Assembly (NCBI GenBank): GCA_009192285.1
Contig: CM018603.1
Coordinates: forward strand, 6,197,613 to 6,261,612
Direction of reading: 5' to 3'
Length of the DNA stretch: 64,000 nt
DNA from: Morchella semilibera
Taxonomy: Eukaryota > Ascomycota > Pezizomycetes > Pezizales > Morchellaceae
The notes under the pieces are model-generated. The model made no database searches, was not told the DNA's origin, and saw nothing but the letters and a program-made list of their open reading frames with translations. The position numbers and the translations under genes were made by a program. Shown here piece by piece: positions 24,901-36,539 of this stretch; within the stretch, counting starts at the first letter, position 1; each line of letters begins with the position of its first letter.

Positions 24901-27504
24901 CAGCTCTTTGGAGTCCTGGCAGATGTAGGCAGTGTAGAGTACGCTGGCATTGCATACCTCAACGGCGTATTACTCTCCTGCATGAGCGCAATCATCAAGA
25001 GCTTCAAGGCCACCAAGTCCATGGACCTCGACAGCACCGTCAGGGCCGACGTCCTCGTCAACTGCATCCGCTCCACCTCCAGCCCCCAGGTCCAGAACAG
25101 CGCACTGCTTCTCCTCGCCAGTCTGGCTGACGTTGCGCCAGACGTCGTCAAGCACAGCGTCATGCCCATCTTCACCTTCATGGGCGCAAACACCCTCCGC
25201 CAGGACGACGAGTACTCGGCCCATGTCATTGAGCAGACAATCAAGCGTGTCATTCCCCCGCTCGTTAAGTCACTCCAAGAGCAGGGCGGCAACCCCGTTG
25301 TTGGTGCCGCAGAACTTATCTCTACCTTTGTTGCCAGCTACAAGCACATTCCTGCACACAGGAGGGTCGGGCTGTTTATTGCATTGGCTGAGACTTTGGG
25401 CGTAGATGAGTTCTTGTTTACCTTGTTGGCAAAGCTTGCAGAGAAATATAGAGTCAATGCCAGTCAGGTTAAGACGGATGATGGCAGCATCAACGAGTTC
25501 TGTACCATGCTGGCTGGTAGCTTTAGTGCTGAGACCCAGCTCTTCAATGTCGTAAAGTACCTAGATGTAGTCTTGGACGTCCTAGAACCCTCAGCAGATG
25601 GTCTTTCTAAGCACATCTTCGAAGAGTCAAAGGAGACCCGCCCCATCGACCTTGCCGGAAGATTACTACAGGTTCTCGCCGCTGTATTAAGGAACGACTC
25701 TCTCAGGGTTAGGGCTTCCCGCGCCCTGAACTCGGAGGCCAATGATTCCACAAAGCTCAAGACCTTCTTCTCCAACGCCTTAGAGAAGACCCTGGCGCTG
25801 GGCGAGAAGTTTGAAAGCACGGAGATTGGCGGCGATATCGCAGCTGTTCTTGAGAACCTCCTGGATCTCCTGTCGACGCCGCAGTTTGTAACCGTCGTCG
25901 AAACGCTCATCGAAAGGCCCGAGTCCAAGTTCCGGAGAAGCGCCCTCAAGACCTTCAAGGATCGTGTCACCTCCGACCCCAGGGCTAGCACTTCCTCCCG
26001 CAATGCGGTCATGTCCCTCATGCCCAAGATCGCTGCGATTGTTTCGAGCGCCTCTCCTGATACGCTGAAGGCGGACGCACTAGCCTGCATCGACAGTGTC
26101 ACACTCAAATACGGCAAGCACGATGTCGGCGCCGTTGCTGGCCTCGCTGGCGCCGTCGTCGGCGAGGGCGGTCTTAAGAGCTCTGATGTTGGGCTCCGCG
26201 TTCTCTCGCTGATCTGCTTGACCTCCATGGCCTCATGCCTCGGCGGTCGTATCGTTCCCTTCCTGCCAAAGACTGTTCCATTCGCGCTTGAGCAGCTGGA
26301 GGCAAGCATCAAGGCCCCCGAGAACGACATGACCCACAACGCAGTCCTTGCGTTCTTGGATGAGCTCGTCAAGACCGTACCCTCGTTCATGGTCAGCTAC
26401 CTCACCAAGACCCTCCAGCTCGTCTACGAGTCCTCCTCCTCCGGCTCCTTCGAGGACGAGGCCGCAGGCAGCGTCAGAGGCGAGCTGATGAAGAGCGTCG
26501 CTACCCATCTGGACTCCAAGACCGTTGTCTCGACTATCCTCAAGACCTGGTCTAGCGCGCTCGCGGATGAGACGCTGGATGTGGATGTTGTGCTTTCACT
26601 CGTCGAGGACATTATTGAGGGCGCCCCCAAGAGTGCGGTTGTGAAGATGCACTCGAGCCTTCTGCAGTTCTTGCTGCTGGCGTTTGATCTGCGCCGTAGC
26701 TCCATGTTTGAGGACGAGGATATCGAGCACTTTGAGGAGCGCTCGATCAAGGTTGCGCTCCAGATGGTGTATAAGCTCAATGACTCCGTCTTTAAGCCCA
26801 TGTTCTTGAGAATCCTGGAGTGGGCTGAGGACCTGAAGAGGAGTGATCCTGAGGGAAGACGCAAGCGCTTGACAGTATTCTGGAAGTTTGTGACCAAGTT
26901 GTCTGAGAGTCTCAAAGTAAGAAACAACCCCCACAATCTGACTTCAACCACTAGCTAACAAAACCAGTCCCTCGTCACCGAATACTACAGCTACATCCTC
27001 ACCAACGCCGCCGAAGTCGTCGCCGCCGGCCCCTCCACCGACGACCCCACCGCCACCGAGCTCTGGTCGTCCGTCCTCGCCGGCCTTCACACGGGCTTCG
27101 CCACGGACGAGCGGGACTTTTGGCAGTCTCCCAACCACTTTGACGCCATTGCGCCCGCACTCCTCTCCTCCCTCAACGGGGAGACGGCCAAGCTCGCCAC
27201 GGCGGCCATCGTGGAGCTGGCCAACGCCGCGCAGTCGGAGGAGCACTTCAAGCTCATCAACGCGCACATCCTGCAGCTGATGCGGTCCGAGGACGCGGGG
27301 GCAAGGCTGGCGGCCGTGCAGACGATGACGGAGCTGTATGCAAGGATGGGCGAGGAGTGGCTGCCGCTGCTGCCGGAGAGCGTCCCGTACATTGCGGAGC
27401 TGATGGAGGACGAGGACGAGGAGGTGGATAGGGCTGTGCAGAGGCTGATTGTGAAGGTGGAGGAGTTCTTGGGGCATGGCGAGCTGGAGGCGATGTTGAG
27501 TTAG
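21987..27504 (+). CDS. utp10: U3 snoRNA-associated protein Utp10 (HEATR1)
   Basis: Three exons (21987-22363, 22431-26916, 26968-27504) encode 1799 residues, the normal size of this HEAT-repeat protein. The N-terminus MASSLAAQLQRITANST and the QDLDTIF, LFSESSKGVDRFLL and PSLKAVEWLVRRFRVQEQN segments are typical of fungal Utp10. The middle is a long alpha-helical solenoid. The C-terminus (from about residue 1500) matches the BP28CT region and ends with helical repeats and an acidic EDEDEEVDRA turn. Intron 1 has a perfect TACTAATA branch site. Utp10 is part of the t-UTP/UtpA subcomplex of the small-subunit processome, acting in the nucleolus on early 18S rRNA maturation and pre-rRNA transcription. 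The gene is intact and GC-rich compared with its flanks. Confidence 0.95.
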
Positions 27505-28028
27505 GGTGGTGTGGATGGAATGGTTTTTAAAAAGGTTTTTTTGTTGTTTTTTTATTTGGATTTTGGTAGTGAATGGATGCATGTTGTTTAGATTCGTAAA
27601 TTCAGTTTTTCTTCCTTTTTTGTCTTTTCACGACGCTGGCGCCACCACCCACCGGCCCCCGGGCAGCAAGGGGAAAAAAGAAACCCCAAGACCAGACACC
27701 ACCGCTCGTGTGCGGGAAACAACTACACAACCTAGCATGGGTGACAACCGTTGTGGGTGGTGGGTATGGGAGGTCGATCATGGCATATCACTCGCCAGTG
27801 TGTCGTCCGGATGTTTATGTACCTACTTACATACTAGGGTTACCACCTCGCGACCGCGAGTTTTAATCCTCTAGCTCTCTATAGTAGGTACATATACATG
27901 TACTCTAGTTATCCCCCCTCCCCTTCCCCCCAATTCCCGCCAGTTTGACCTTTCATTGCCCTGATGCGTTGCCAAGATCTTTCCACAAATGGATGGCCCA
28001 TAAACCACAGCGACACACCCAAAAGCAT

Positions 28029-28106
28029 CGTGGCGTGGCCTAGTGGTAATACACTGGGCTTCGTCATATGACCACATACAGGTTCAAACCCTGGTGGGAG
28101 CAGTGA
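28029..28106 (+). repeat. tRNA-derived SINE-like sequence or tRNA pseudogene
   Basis: An RNA polymerase III A-box match (TGGCCTAGTGG, 28036-28046) and a B-box match (GGTTCAAACCC, 28081-28091) stand at the spacing of a real tRNA. A T-arm of four pairs can be drawn around the B box. The two acceptor halves (CGTGGCG and TGGGAGC) do not pair and the anticodon arm is poor, so it is not a working tRNA. The sequence continues into non-tRNA DNA with a T run at about 28178, as in a SINE, but the end of the element is not defined. Confidence 0.5.
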
Positions 28107-29127
28107 TGAGAATGCCCAACATGGTAGCGACGCTCTTGAGGGATGATACTCACTCACGTAAGTCTTTTGCTGCCGGCTTTTTTTATCAATTTAATTATTT
28201 TTTTAGCCTTGGGTGCTCTGTATGTGCCACCTCGCGACCACGGGTTGTGTAAATTTTAGGGACTAGTAAGTACATAGTAGACTTTTACTTACATGTACCA
28301 CCCAGCTGTCTGTCATGACACCGGGGTCTTAGCACCAGTGTACAGATCCCCCCCCCTTCCTCCGATATCAGCACGTATGTACCTTACACCCGCAGGAAAA
28401 AAGCAGTTGCAACCCCAACGCAAAACTGAAAACAAAAAAACGAAAAGAAGTAATATAACCAAACAACAAAATACAGAACAGCCTCTAAACCACACCCACC
28501 ACCCCCCACGATCTCCCAGTGCTGCAGTTCGCTGTCAATGATTTTTTCCAGCCTTCCCACTCTTCGTTTCAATAACCGTTATGTTCCCGTTGTCCACTTT
28601 CCAGACCTGTCAAAAGGCGTGGCTCGTGGGGTTGTGGGATGTTAAGTCGTTGTCACGGGTGCTACAAAGCAACCCACCAACCACCCAACGCGGCTAGCGC
28701 CACTGCGCCCGAGTGATGGCCCATGACCCGGCCTTTAATGTGCCCCGTGGGTAGGTTGACCGCTGATGTACTCATGGGCTGGGCTGTGTAGTGTAGTGTA
28801 GAAGGCCGGAAGGAAAGGAAAGGGATACACACAAGCCGAAGCAGAAAGACGAGAAGGCTCTTATCAAGGAAGTATGTACAACCAGTTACCCCAAGCCTGT
28901 ACCAGTCGGCCCCAACTACCAACACACACACCAGACACACAACTCAAACCTGCAGTCCCGGGCTCTGTAGATCAGCGGAGACTTTCTACGCCGTACCCCT
29001 ATGGCAGCCCCCCCTTCCCCTTACCTGCTTGTTGCTTACTTATCAGCAGGACATACACCAGTGCGACTATGTACAGCCGCGCGCGTCCGCACGGGGGTTA
29101 TGGCGCGGGTGGTGGATTACTTTCCCG

Positions 29128-29254
29128 TACCACCGGCGGTGTAAAGGTGTAAAGGGCGCTGTCGTTTATAAGGTTTCCACCCGGGCCCGGCTCGTATTGG
29201 CACTGTAGGTAGGTATAGATCATGGTATCACTTCCACCACCACCGCCGGTGGTA
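29128..29254. repeat. Short inverted repeat (14-nt arms)
   Basis: TACCACCGGCGGTG (29128-29141) is perfectly inverted at 29241-29254, about 100 bases apart. No coding capacity and no clear target duplication. It could be a small MITE remnant or a fold-back structure. Confidence 0.5.
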
Positions 29255-29644
29255 GACACATTTGCCGCTCCAAGTCTCTCGAAGCATGCCATAAACGATA
29301 AGAGTGACTGCATTTATAGTATAGCTGTGTACCCACTTCCACATCCCAGCCTATAGCTAGCTATACTGCCGTCTCAACCATACCGAGATATTTTGTAAGT
29401 TTGGACGCGGGTATTATGCGTCCAGCATGAACTGCGGGCTGCCACGGGATAGTATGGCTGGGGTGTGGTATGACTACAGATACTAACCTGGCCGTTTTAT
29501 AAAGGTACTTATGCCAGCAGGAGGTATTCTTGTAGCTTCCTACCGTGGGACTAAAGGCGGTAGTGTATAATAAAGGGGGTACCCTGATCGTTAGTAATGT
29601 AACGCCCGAGTGACCGCCCATGACGCGTGATGTTCCTATTACAC

Positions 29645-29708
29645 GATTGATCGATTGGTTGGTTGATTAACTGGTCGATTGATTGGTTGATTGATTGATT
29701 GGTTGATT
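29645..29708. repeat. GATT/GGTT-type simple sequence repeat
   Basis: A run of imperfect GATT, GGTT and CGATT units fills this stretch. Confidence 0.8.
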
Positions 29709-29877
29709 ATACAGCCCACCCACCCACTCGCCGCCTCCATTTACTTCCGCCCGCACACTACACTACACCCAACCCACGGTCTCACACATAGGTATAAAAA
29801 ATAAAAAATAGGTATATAAAAAAATAAAAACACAAACAAAAGAAAAAAAAAAAAAAGTCTACAAACAACCTCCCCCA

Positions 29878-31467
29878 TCAGCACAATCCCCCCAGACACG
29901 ACCACCCCTCAACCTCAACCCTAGCCTCCCTCCCAAAATAGCGCTCACAAAGCGCCCCCACGAACGCGGCGTCCGCGCCGAGCGCCTCGACCTCCTCGCC
30001 CCCAAACACCACGACCTCGCCCTCCTCGGCCTCCTCCACAACCTCCGCGACCCCCGCCAGCAGCGCGTCCGTCAAGCCCTGGAAGTACGCCACCAGCTCC
30101 GCCTCCAAGCATCCCTCCTTTGCCCGCGCCGCCGCCGCCGCCGCCGCCGCCGGCTCCTCCTCCCCCTCGTCCTCCTGCTGGAGCAGCGGCCGCCCGTCGT
30201 CGCCCCGCGCTGCTTCCCCCTCGCCCCGCTTCTCCCCCGCCGACGCCCACCACAGGAAGCCGGTGTATGCGATCTCGCGCCAGCTCATTGGCTCGCACAC
30301 GTTCTCGTCGCGGCGGCCCCCTTCTTGCTCCTCCTCCTCCTGCTCCTGCTCCTGGCCGCCGCCGATCCAGCGCTTCAGCGCGCGGTAGCGCACGAGGTCG
30401 CGCTGCGTGGCGAGCACGGGGGTTCCGGCCGAGGTCTGGAGCTTTGGCCATGCGTTGGTGTTGTGGGCGGGGGGCAGGGTCACGACGAGGTCGTAGAGCC
30501 CCGTCTTCATGTGTAGGATCTCGTCGGTCGTGCATGCGACCCAGGCGCCGTGCGTCTTGGCCTCTGTCTCGAGCATGGGGATGTCGGAGACGCCCACGGA
30601 GAATAGGGGGCGGAGGCGCGGCGGCGGGCGCGGGAGCAGCGGGTGTGAGGAGAGGGGCACGGCGGATAGGATCGAGATGTCGTAGACTAGTTTCCTCGCT
30701 GTTAATAGCTTGCAACTTTTTACCGCCAGGGGGGGGGGGGATATACCGAAATTACAAGCCTTCTCCACCGGCGCCCCCGTCACCACGAGGACCCGCTTCC
30801 CCTCCAGCGCCGCCCTCCACACCGGCCACACCAGCGGCCCCAACAGCGCTATAAACCCTTGCAAGCTCCTCGCGGGATGGAAGGGCTCCAGCTCCTTCGC
30901 CAAGCCGCTCTCGCTCCCCTTGCGCCTGTCCCCGCCGCCGCGAAAGCGGAGGTTCTCGCCGGTGGTGGTGGCGGCAGCGGCAGGGATGCAGTGGGCATCA
31001 AAGTACTCCTCGAGGACGGCGTGGCTCCTTGGGTCTGCGGCGAAGGTGCGTGCCAGGGCCTGCAGGTTTGCCGCGTGGCGCCAGGAGCGCCCCAGGCGGC
31101 CGTAGGTCAGGGGGACGAGCGCGCCGATGGAGAGTTGCAGGGCGTTGCGGTCGTGGGAGGGCGCGGGGACGCGGATGAAGGCGCTGATGCCCGCGTGGGG
31201 GGGGTGCACAAAGTAGACGAGGTCGCTGTCGAGGTTGTGGAGGCCCGAGGGGAGGGATTTGAACTCTACGCCGTCGAGGCTCACGTTGGGCGTTGTTCGC
31301 TTCCAGGTTATTGTGTATCTGGCGGGGATTAGTTTAATGGGGTGAGAGAGGGGTGAGAGAGAGAGAGAGGGAGGGGGAGATTGGCGTACCCGGCTTTGAG
31401 GTCAAACTGGATCACGAAGAGGGCGGCGATGGGGGGGAGCTCGGGGGTCGCGAGGTCTAGATGGAGG

Positions 31468-31499
<32 letters not shown>

Positions 31500-31523
31500 T
31501 GGCTGTGGGGTTGTCAATCTCAT
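29878..31523 (-). CDS. LCHN/DENND11-like protein (DUF4484; yeast Anr2 relative)
   Basis: Three exons on the minus strand (31523-31390, 31318-30747, 30686-29878) give 504 residues. The start MRLTTPQP is followed by an Ala run encoded by GCT/GCA repeats and then LPPIAALFVIQFDLKAGYTITWK, a DENN-like N-terminal strand. SLPSGLHNLDSDLVYFVH, ALVPLTYGRLGRSWRHA and SLQGFIALLGPLVWPVWRA are typical of the LCHN family. The C-terminal half is rich in Glu and Ala with a low-complexity Gln/Glu block. DENN-related proteins usually act in Rab-linked membrane traffic; the role of this subfamily is not established. The second intron (30687-30746) is exactly 60 nt and contains a 12-base C run on the coding strand, so retention would not break the frame; removing it restores CNFVYDISIL. 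The gene is very GC-rich. Confidence 0.8.
31471..31499. repeat. Trinucleotide repeat encoding poly-alanine
   Basis: About nine to ten GCA units, read as Ala on the minus strand near residue 10 of the LCHN-like protein. Likely length-variable between strains. Confidence 0.85.
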
Positions 31524-32091
31524 TGTGAGTGGATCTCTCTCTTGGGTGCTTGCTGTGCTGTCGTGATGCTTCCTTTCTTCTGTGGTGTTTCTTTTGTGGT
31601 GGTTGTGGTGGTGTTTGTGATGGACGATGCTCTCGGGTGATTGAGCGCTCTCTCGGTCGGTCGCGATGCTACGGAAAGCAGCAGCAGCAGCCAGGGCAGG
31701 GCACCCTCGCCAGTCCGACCATAAATTATAAAGCACATGCATTGTATTGCTATTTATTTAATCTATTCTGGTAATTGAGTGAACGGGGAGCCGTGCATTG
31801 AGTGTTTTATGTTTATGCGTGAGGGCTAACAACCGGCTAGTCCTCTCTCTCGGGGTCTGAGTCTGTATCGGAGATCTCTCAAGCCGGGGTGCATCACATT
31901 TACACTTATTCATATACACATTCGCATCTATTCCCATATCCCATGGTCAATTAAACATCTCATGGATGCAGACATGCAGAATTAAAGGAATGAATCTGTT
32001 TATACCTCATGCATGTGTCACCACCCCAATGCCATCCCCATAAAACACCCCAACCCCACACCCACGCCCGCGCCCCCCCTCACCACCCACG
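31524..32091. other. Divergent promoter region, LCHN-like and CysRS genes
   Basis: These 568 bases separate two divergently read genes and hold both promoters. A second short GCAGCA repeat lies near 31678-31692. No clear TATA element on either side. Confidence 0.5.
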
Positions 32092-34968
32092 ATGCCCCTC
32101 CGACCCCTCCTGCACATCCTCCCCCACCTCACAAAACCACCACCATCCACCACCACAACCACAACCACCATCCTCCGCACCCTCACAACAGCAATGACGA
32201 GCACCAAGCGCGAGCAGCCACCGTGGACGCCCCCCCGCCAACACCACGCCGTCCCCCTGCCCCCGCTCCGCATCTTCAACTCGCTCACGCGCAGGAAGGA
32301 GCCCTTCGTGCCGCTGGACCCCAAGGGGAGGACGGTGACGTGGTACTGCTGCGGGCCCACCGTCTACGATGCCGGCCATCTCGGCCATGCTCGGAACTAT
32401 GTCACCACCGACGTGCTGAGGAGGATCCTGAGGGACTACTTTGGCTTTGACGTGCGCTTTGTGCAGAATGTTACGGATGTGGATGACAAGGTGGGTTTTT
32501 TTTGTTTATTGTTATTGTTTCGATGTCTACTGGGATATCCAATTATTGTTATTCTTGTTTCGATATCTACGGTGGGGATATCATTTATTGTTATTATTTC
32601 GATATCTACGATGTCCATTTATTATTATTATTGTTTCGGTATCTACGGTGGGATATCTATGGGATAGCAAGAGGAGAGGGGGGATGACTCTAAATGCCAC
32701 CCCGGGAGTGTCAATGATCAAGTGTAATGACCAGTGCCAATGACTAACATCACCAGATCATTCTCCGTGCGCGCCAGAACCACCTCCTCGACGAGTTCAT
32801 CGCCGAAAACCCCACGCCCACGCCCGCCGTCCTCGAAACAGTCACCTCCGCCTTCAACTCCTACCTCACCAAAATCACCACCGACACGCCCGCCCCCGCC
32901 GCCTTCGCATCCTGGGCCGCCACCACCCACCCCACGCTCACAGCCCTCATCGCCTCCCCCGCCGACGACACAGTCCTCGACGAGGCCACCACAAAGCTCA
33001 AGATGCACCTCACCACGCTGCTCACCTCCGCCGCCGCCCTCAACGCTCCCACCACGGACGCAACCTTCTACACCGCCTGCGCGCCCATCCTCCTCCCCTA
33101 CCTCGACAAGCTGCACGCAGGCCGCACCTACGCCACCGACGTCTTCACAAAACTCTCCACCTACTGGGAGCGCCACTTCAACACCGACATGCGCACGCTC
33201 AACGTCCTCCCCCCCACAACCGTCACCCGCGTCAGCGAGTTCATCCCCGAGAACGTCTCCTTCGTCGCGCGCCTCGTGGAAAAGGGCTTTGCCTACCCCA
33301 CCGCCGACGGCAGCGTCTACTTTGACATTGCAGCCTACGAGGCCGCGGGCCACCACTACGCCAAGCTGCAGCCGTGGAACAGGGGCGACGAGGCCCTCAT
33401 CGCCGACGGCGAGGGCGCGCTCAAGGCCGCCGCCACAGCCGTCCAGGGCGCGGGGAAGAAGAGCGCCCAGGATTTCGCGCTCTGGAAGGCGAGCAAGGCC
33501 GGCGAGCCAAGCTGGGAGAGCCCCTGGGGGCCCGGAAGGCCCGGGTGGCATATCGAGTGCTCCGTCATGTGCAGTGAGGTGCTGGGCGGGCAGGTGGATA
33601 TCCATTCCGGCGGTATCGACCTGGCGTTTCCGCACCATGATAACGAGATTGCGCAGAGCGAGGCGTACTGGGATGGGTGAGTGTTTGGATATGCGATCAT
33701 GAAGTATCACTCGAGCAATTCCCTATGCTAACCCCCCAAATCCACAGCTGCTGCAAGGGCCACGAAACGCTCGACGGCCGCCACCAGTGGATCAACTACT
33801 TCCTGCACATGGGCCACCTCAACATCCACGGCAGCAAGATGTCAAAGTCGCTCAAGAACTTTGTCTCGATCCGCGACGCCCTGGACCGCGGCGGCTGGAC
33901 GGCGCGCGGCCTGCGCATCGTCTTCCTGATGGGCGGGTGGAAGGAGGGCATCGAGGTGCGCGAGGGCGTCCTCGCCGAGGCAAAGAACTGGGAGACGTCC
34001 GTCGCCCGCTTCTTTGTCAATGTCAAGGCCCTTGTCGCCGAGGAGGAGGCGCGCGAGGCGGCCGGAGAGAAGATCCCGCAGCTGTTTGGTCAGAGGGAAC
34101 ATGCCATCTTCAAAGAGTAACTATTTCCTTTCTATCCATATTTTGGTCTTTTTTAACACGATGTGCTGTCAGACTCGATAAAGCCCGTATGGCCGTTCAC
34201 ACCGCGCTATGTGACAACTTCAACACCCCCGACGCCATGAAGGCGCTCGCAGACCTCATCACCGAAACAAACAAATACATGTCGACCACCCCCGCCCTCT
34301 CCGCAACCAAGGAGATTGCCCGCTACATCACCCGCATCGTCACCATCTTCGGGCTCGACCCGCAGTCCACGCCCTCGGGCGAGGACCGCATCGGCTGGTC
34401 CGACCCCACCACCACCACCTCCTCATCAACAACCGCAGCAGCAGCACCAACCCCCGAGGAATCCCTCCTCCCATACCTCCGCGCCCTCTCCACCTTCCGC
34501 GACTCAGTCCGCCACCTCGCAATCACCCACCCAGACGCCCCCACGTCCCCCCAACTCCTAACCCTCTCCGACAAGCTGCGCGACTACGACCTCGCCGCGC
34601 TCGGCGTCTCGCTCGACGACCGCGACTCCGCCGTGGGAAAGCCGGCACTGATCAAGTTCCTCCCGGCGGCGGAGCTGATTGCGGCGCGCGACGAGAAGGA
34701 GCGGCGCGCGCGCGAGCGCGAGGCGAAGAAGGAGGAGGCGCGGCTCAAGCGCGAGGAGGAGGAGCGCCGCCGCAGCGAGGCCGCAAGTCTGAGTCACATG
34801 CGCATGTATAGGACTGACGAGTGGAGCGAGTGGGATGCGGATGGGCTGCCGCTTAGGGATCGGGATGGCGCGGAGGTCACGAGGAGTCGTGCGAAGGTGC
34901 TGAGGAAGGGGTGGGAGAGGCAGAAGAGGGCGCATGAGGCGTGGCTGAAGACGCAGGGGGGGGAGTAG
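32092..34968 (+). CDS. Cysteinyl-tRNA synthetase, probably dual-targeted
   Basis: Four exons (32092-32490, 32757-33676, 33748-34116, 34173-34968) encode 827 residues. Class I motifs: [19 protein letters not shown] (HIGH-type HLGH), zinc ligands in [15 protein letters not shown] and [12 protein letters not shown], and the KMSKS loop in [13 protein letters not shown]. The enzyme charges tRNA-Cys with cysteine. The first ATG begins a Leu/Arg/Thr-rich presequence without acidic residues ([15 protein letters not shown]), consistent with mitochondrial import; an in-frame ATG at 32194 (MTSTKREQ) would give the cytosolic form. One gene serving both compartments by alternative starts is known for fungal synthetases, and here it is inference. 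The C-terminal tail is a charged Lys/Glu/Arg coiled-coil-like region. Intron 1 is unusually long (266 nt) and contains a minisatellite. The gene is strongly GC-rich. Confidence 0.95.
32507..32662. repeat. Four-copy minisatellite inside CysRS intron 1
   Basis: A unit of 37-40 bases, with a T-rich part (TTATTGTTATT) and a core TTTCGATATCTACG, starts its core at 32518, 32558, 32597 and 32634 with a few mismatches. It fills most of the first intron. Confidence 0.8.
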
Positions 34969-36539
34969 TATTCCCCCGAGGGGGGGGTAGATAGCTTGTA
35001 GAGAGGGGGGTAGAGAAATGTATTGCTTGTTTTGTTTTGGGTGGATCTACATATCTACATAGAGCTGTGCCGTGACAATATGAAGAAAAAAAAGGTTATA
35101 GCAGTAGATAACCCCCCGGGTATGCCTCCTGGTGTAGGGATTGCCACACCATACCATCTTTGCATCTCGCAGCGTCTACCTCTTCCGCCGCAGCCAGTAG
35201 AGAGAAGAATGCACCGTACCGGCCGTGATCCGTGTAAACCAATCTACATTACCGCTGCAGCTACACGATACCAAGTACTGCGTTACCAAAAACAACGGCC
35301 GCACAAGGCCCATACCCCAATGCCAAACCCTCCCCCGGGTTGGGAGCGCGTGTTTTACATCCCACAACTCGGGGCGGGACGTCGTATGTGCCCTTGCCCT
35401 TGCCCTAACAGACATCTCAAGCCCTTACCCTACACTCTATCCTCCACCCATGCATGCCCTGCCCTCGTTCGCTCGTTCGTCCGGCCCTTGCTTGCTTACT
35501 AGCGCCTCCTTACTTGCTGCCCACGCCGCCGCCACCGCCACCGCCACCACTACTGGTACAAATATAAATATAAAAGCCCCCCCCCCCTCCCGCCACCATA
35601 GCGCCAAAAGAACAAAGGAAAAGGCGCGCAGAAGCTGTCTATGCAGTGCAGTGTAGTGTAGGGCTCCGCAGCACCTCTGCGTCGAACAACTCTCCCCCCG
35701 TTGGGAACGGAACAGCGGACAGACGGACGGCATAAGTAAGTAAGTAAGTAAGTACATGTAACCAACCCGCCAGGATAGTCCCCCGTGCACGAAACCGAAA
35801 CCGAAACCGTGGCACCTGCTTCATGGGCCATCACTCGTACCCGACGCTAGCGCACATTTGCGTTGCGGGACGTACTGTACTGTACTAAAATAGGTAACAC
35901 ACGTAGATAAAACAAAGCCTTTACGACTCCAGGCAGACAGTGGCAGTGGCAGTCCTATGTAGCGCTCGGACAAAAGGCGGGGAGACAGTCTCACAAACCC
36001 CCATACACGCCGCCCATTTGAGGGTTCGTTTGTTACATGTATCTATGATAGATGGGGTGGCCCCCTTGGTTGGGGAGGGGGGGGGCAATGAAACCGGGTA
36101 GGATAACAGGGTAGAGGACAAGGAAGGAAAACCCTTCGTGGGGGTCATATACTGTTGTGCCCGCCCCGTAGACTAAAGAGTAAGCTATCCAGGGCCAATA
36201 TACACCCTCCACGACGACCGCAAATCTCATAGTTGATAACGTAAAGACCCACGGCATTGTAGCGGTTTTAATCACAGGTGGGTGAGAATCTAGGAAGATT
36301 TGGTCTTTCGTCCGCATTGGGGTCTCCCCACTGTCTGGCTATCACGGATCCAATTGCGAGCTTGATTTGCGGACTACATGCATACTGGAGGAGTCTTGGA
36401 GTAGAATCTACCCAGCAATTTATTCAATGCTTACTCTTTTTTTAACTACAGCGAAGGTATTCTACACCAGTAATCCTTCCAGTGCTTATTCAGAGACATG
36501 GCGACCTCAGTAGTAAATGGCTCAAGAACAAACTCACAT
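34969..36539. other. Gene-free region with simple repeats
   Basis: No gene seen. It contains a TAAG/AAGT tetranucleotide repeat (35733-35754) that ends in TACATGTA, three CGAAAC units near 35790-35810, a C run near 35578-35587 and a G run near 36076-36085. Confidence 0.5.

Larger units (their letters stand above)
27505..29877. other. Repeat-bearing intergenic region
   Basis: No protein gene seen in 2.4 kb. It contains a tRNA-derived SINE-like sequence (28029-28106) between two copies of CCACCTCGCGACC (27843-27855 and 28227-28239), an inverted repeat (29128-29254), a GATT-type simple repeat (29645-29708), A-rich runs near 29797-29856 and two TACATGTA words. Confidence 0.55.

Noticed and set aside
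25464-26390. 308-codon frame antisense to UTP10
   Set aside because: Ser/Arg-rich antisense shadow with no motif.
28029-28101. Functional tRNA gene
   Set aside because: A and B boxes are present, but the acceptor halves do not pair and the anticodon stem is poor.
29945-30854. Long Ala/Pro/Arg/Gly-rich frames on both strands over the LCHN-like gene
   Set aside because: Artefacts of very high GC content; the minus-strand frame with the DENN-like motifs is the real one.
32718-33710. Gly/Val-rich frame antisense to cysteinyl-tRNA synthetase and a Pro/Ser-rich frame in another register
   Set aside because: Both are shadows of the synthetase, whose zinc and KMSKS motifs fix the true frame.
35790-35810. 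Telomere-like repeat (three CGAAAC units)
   Set aside because: Too short, wrong unit for TTAGGG-type telomeres, and internal to a gene-bearing region.
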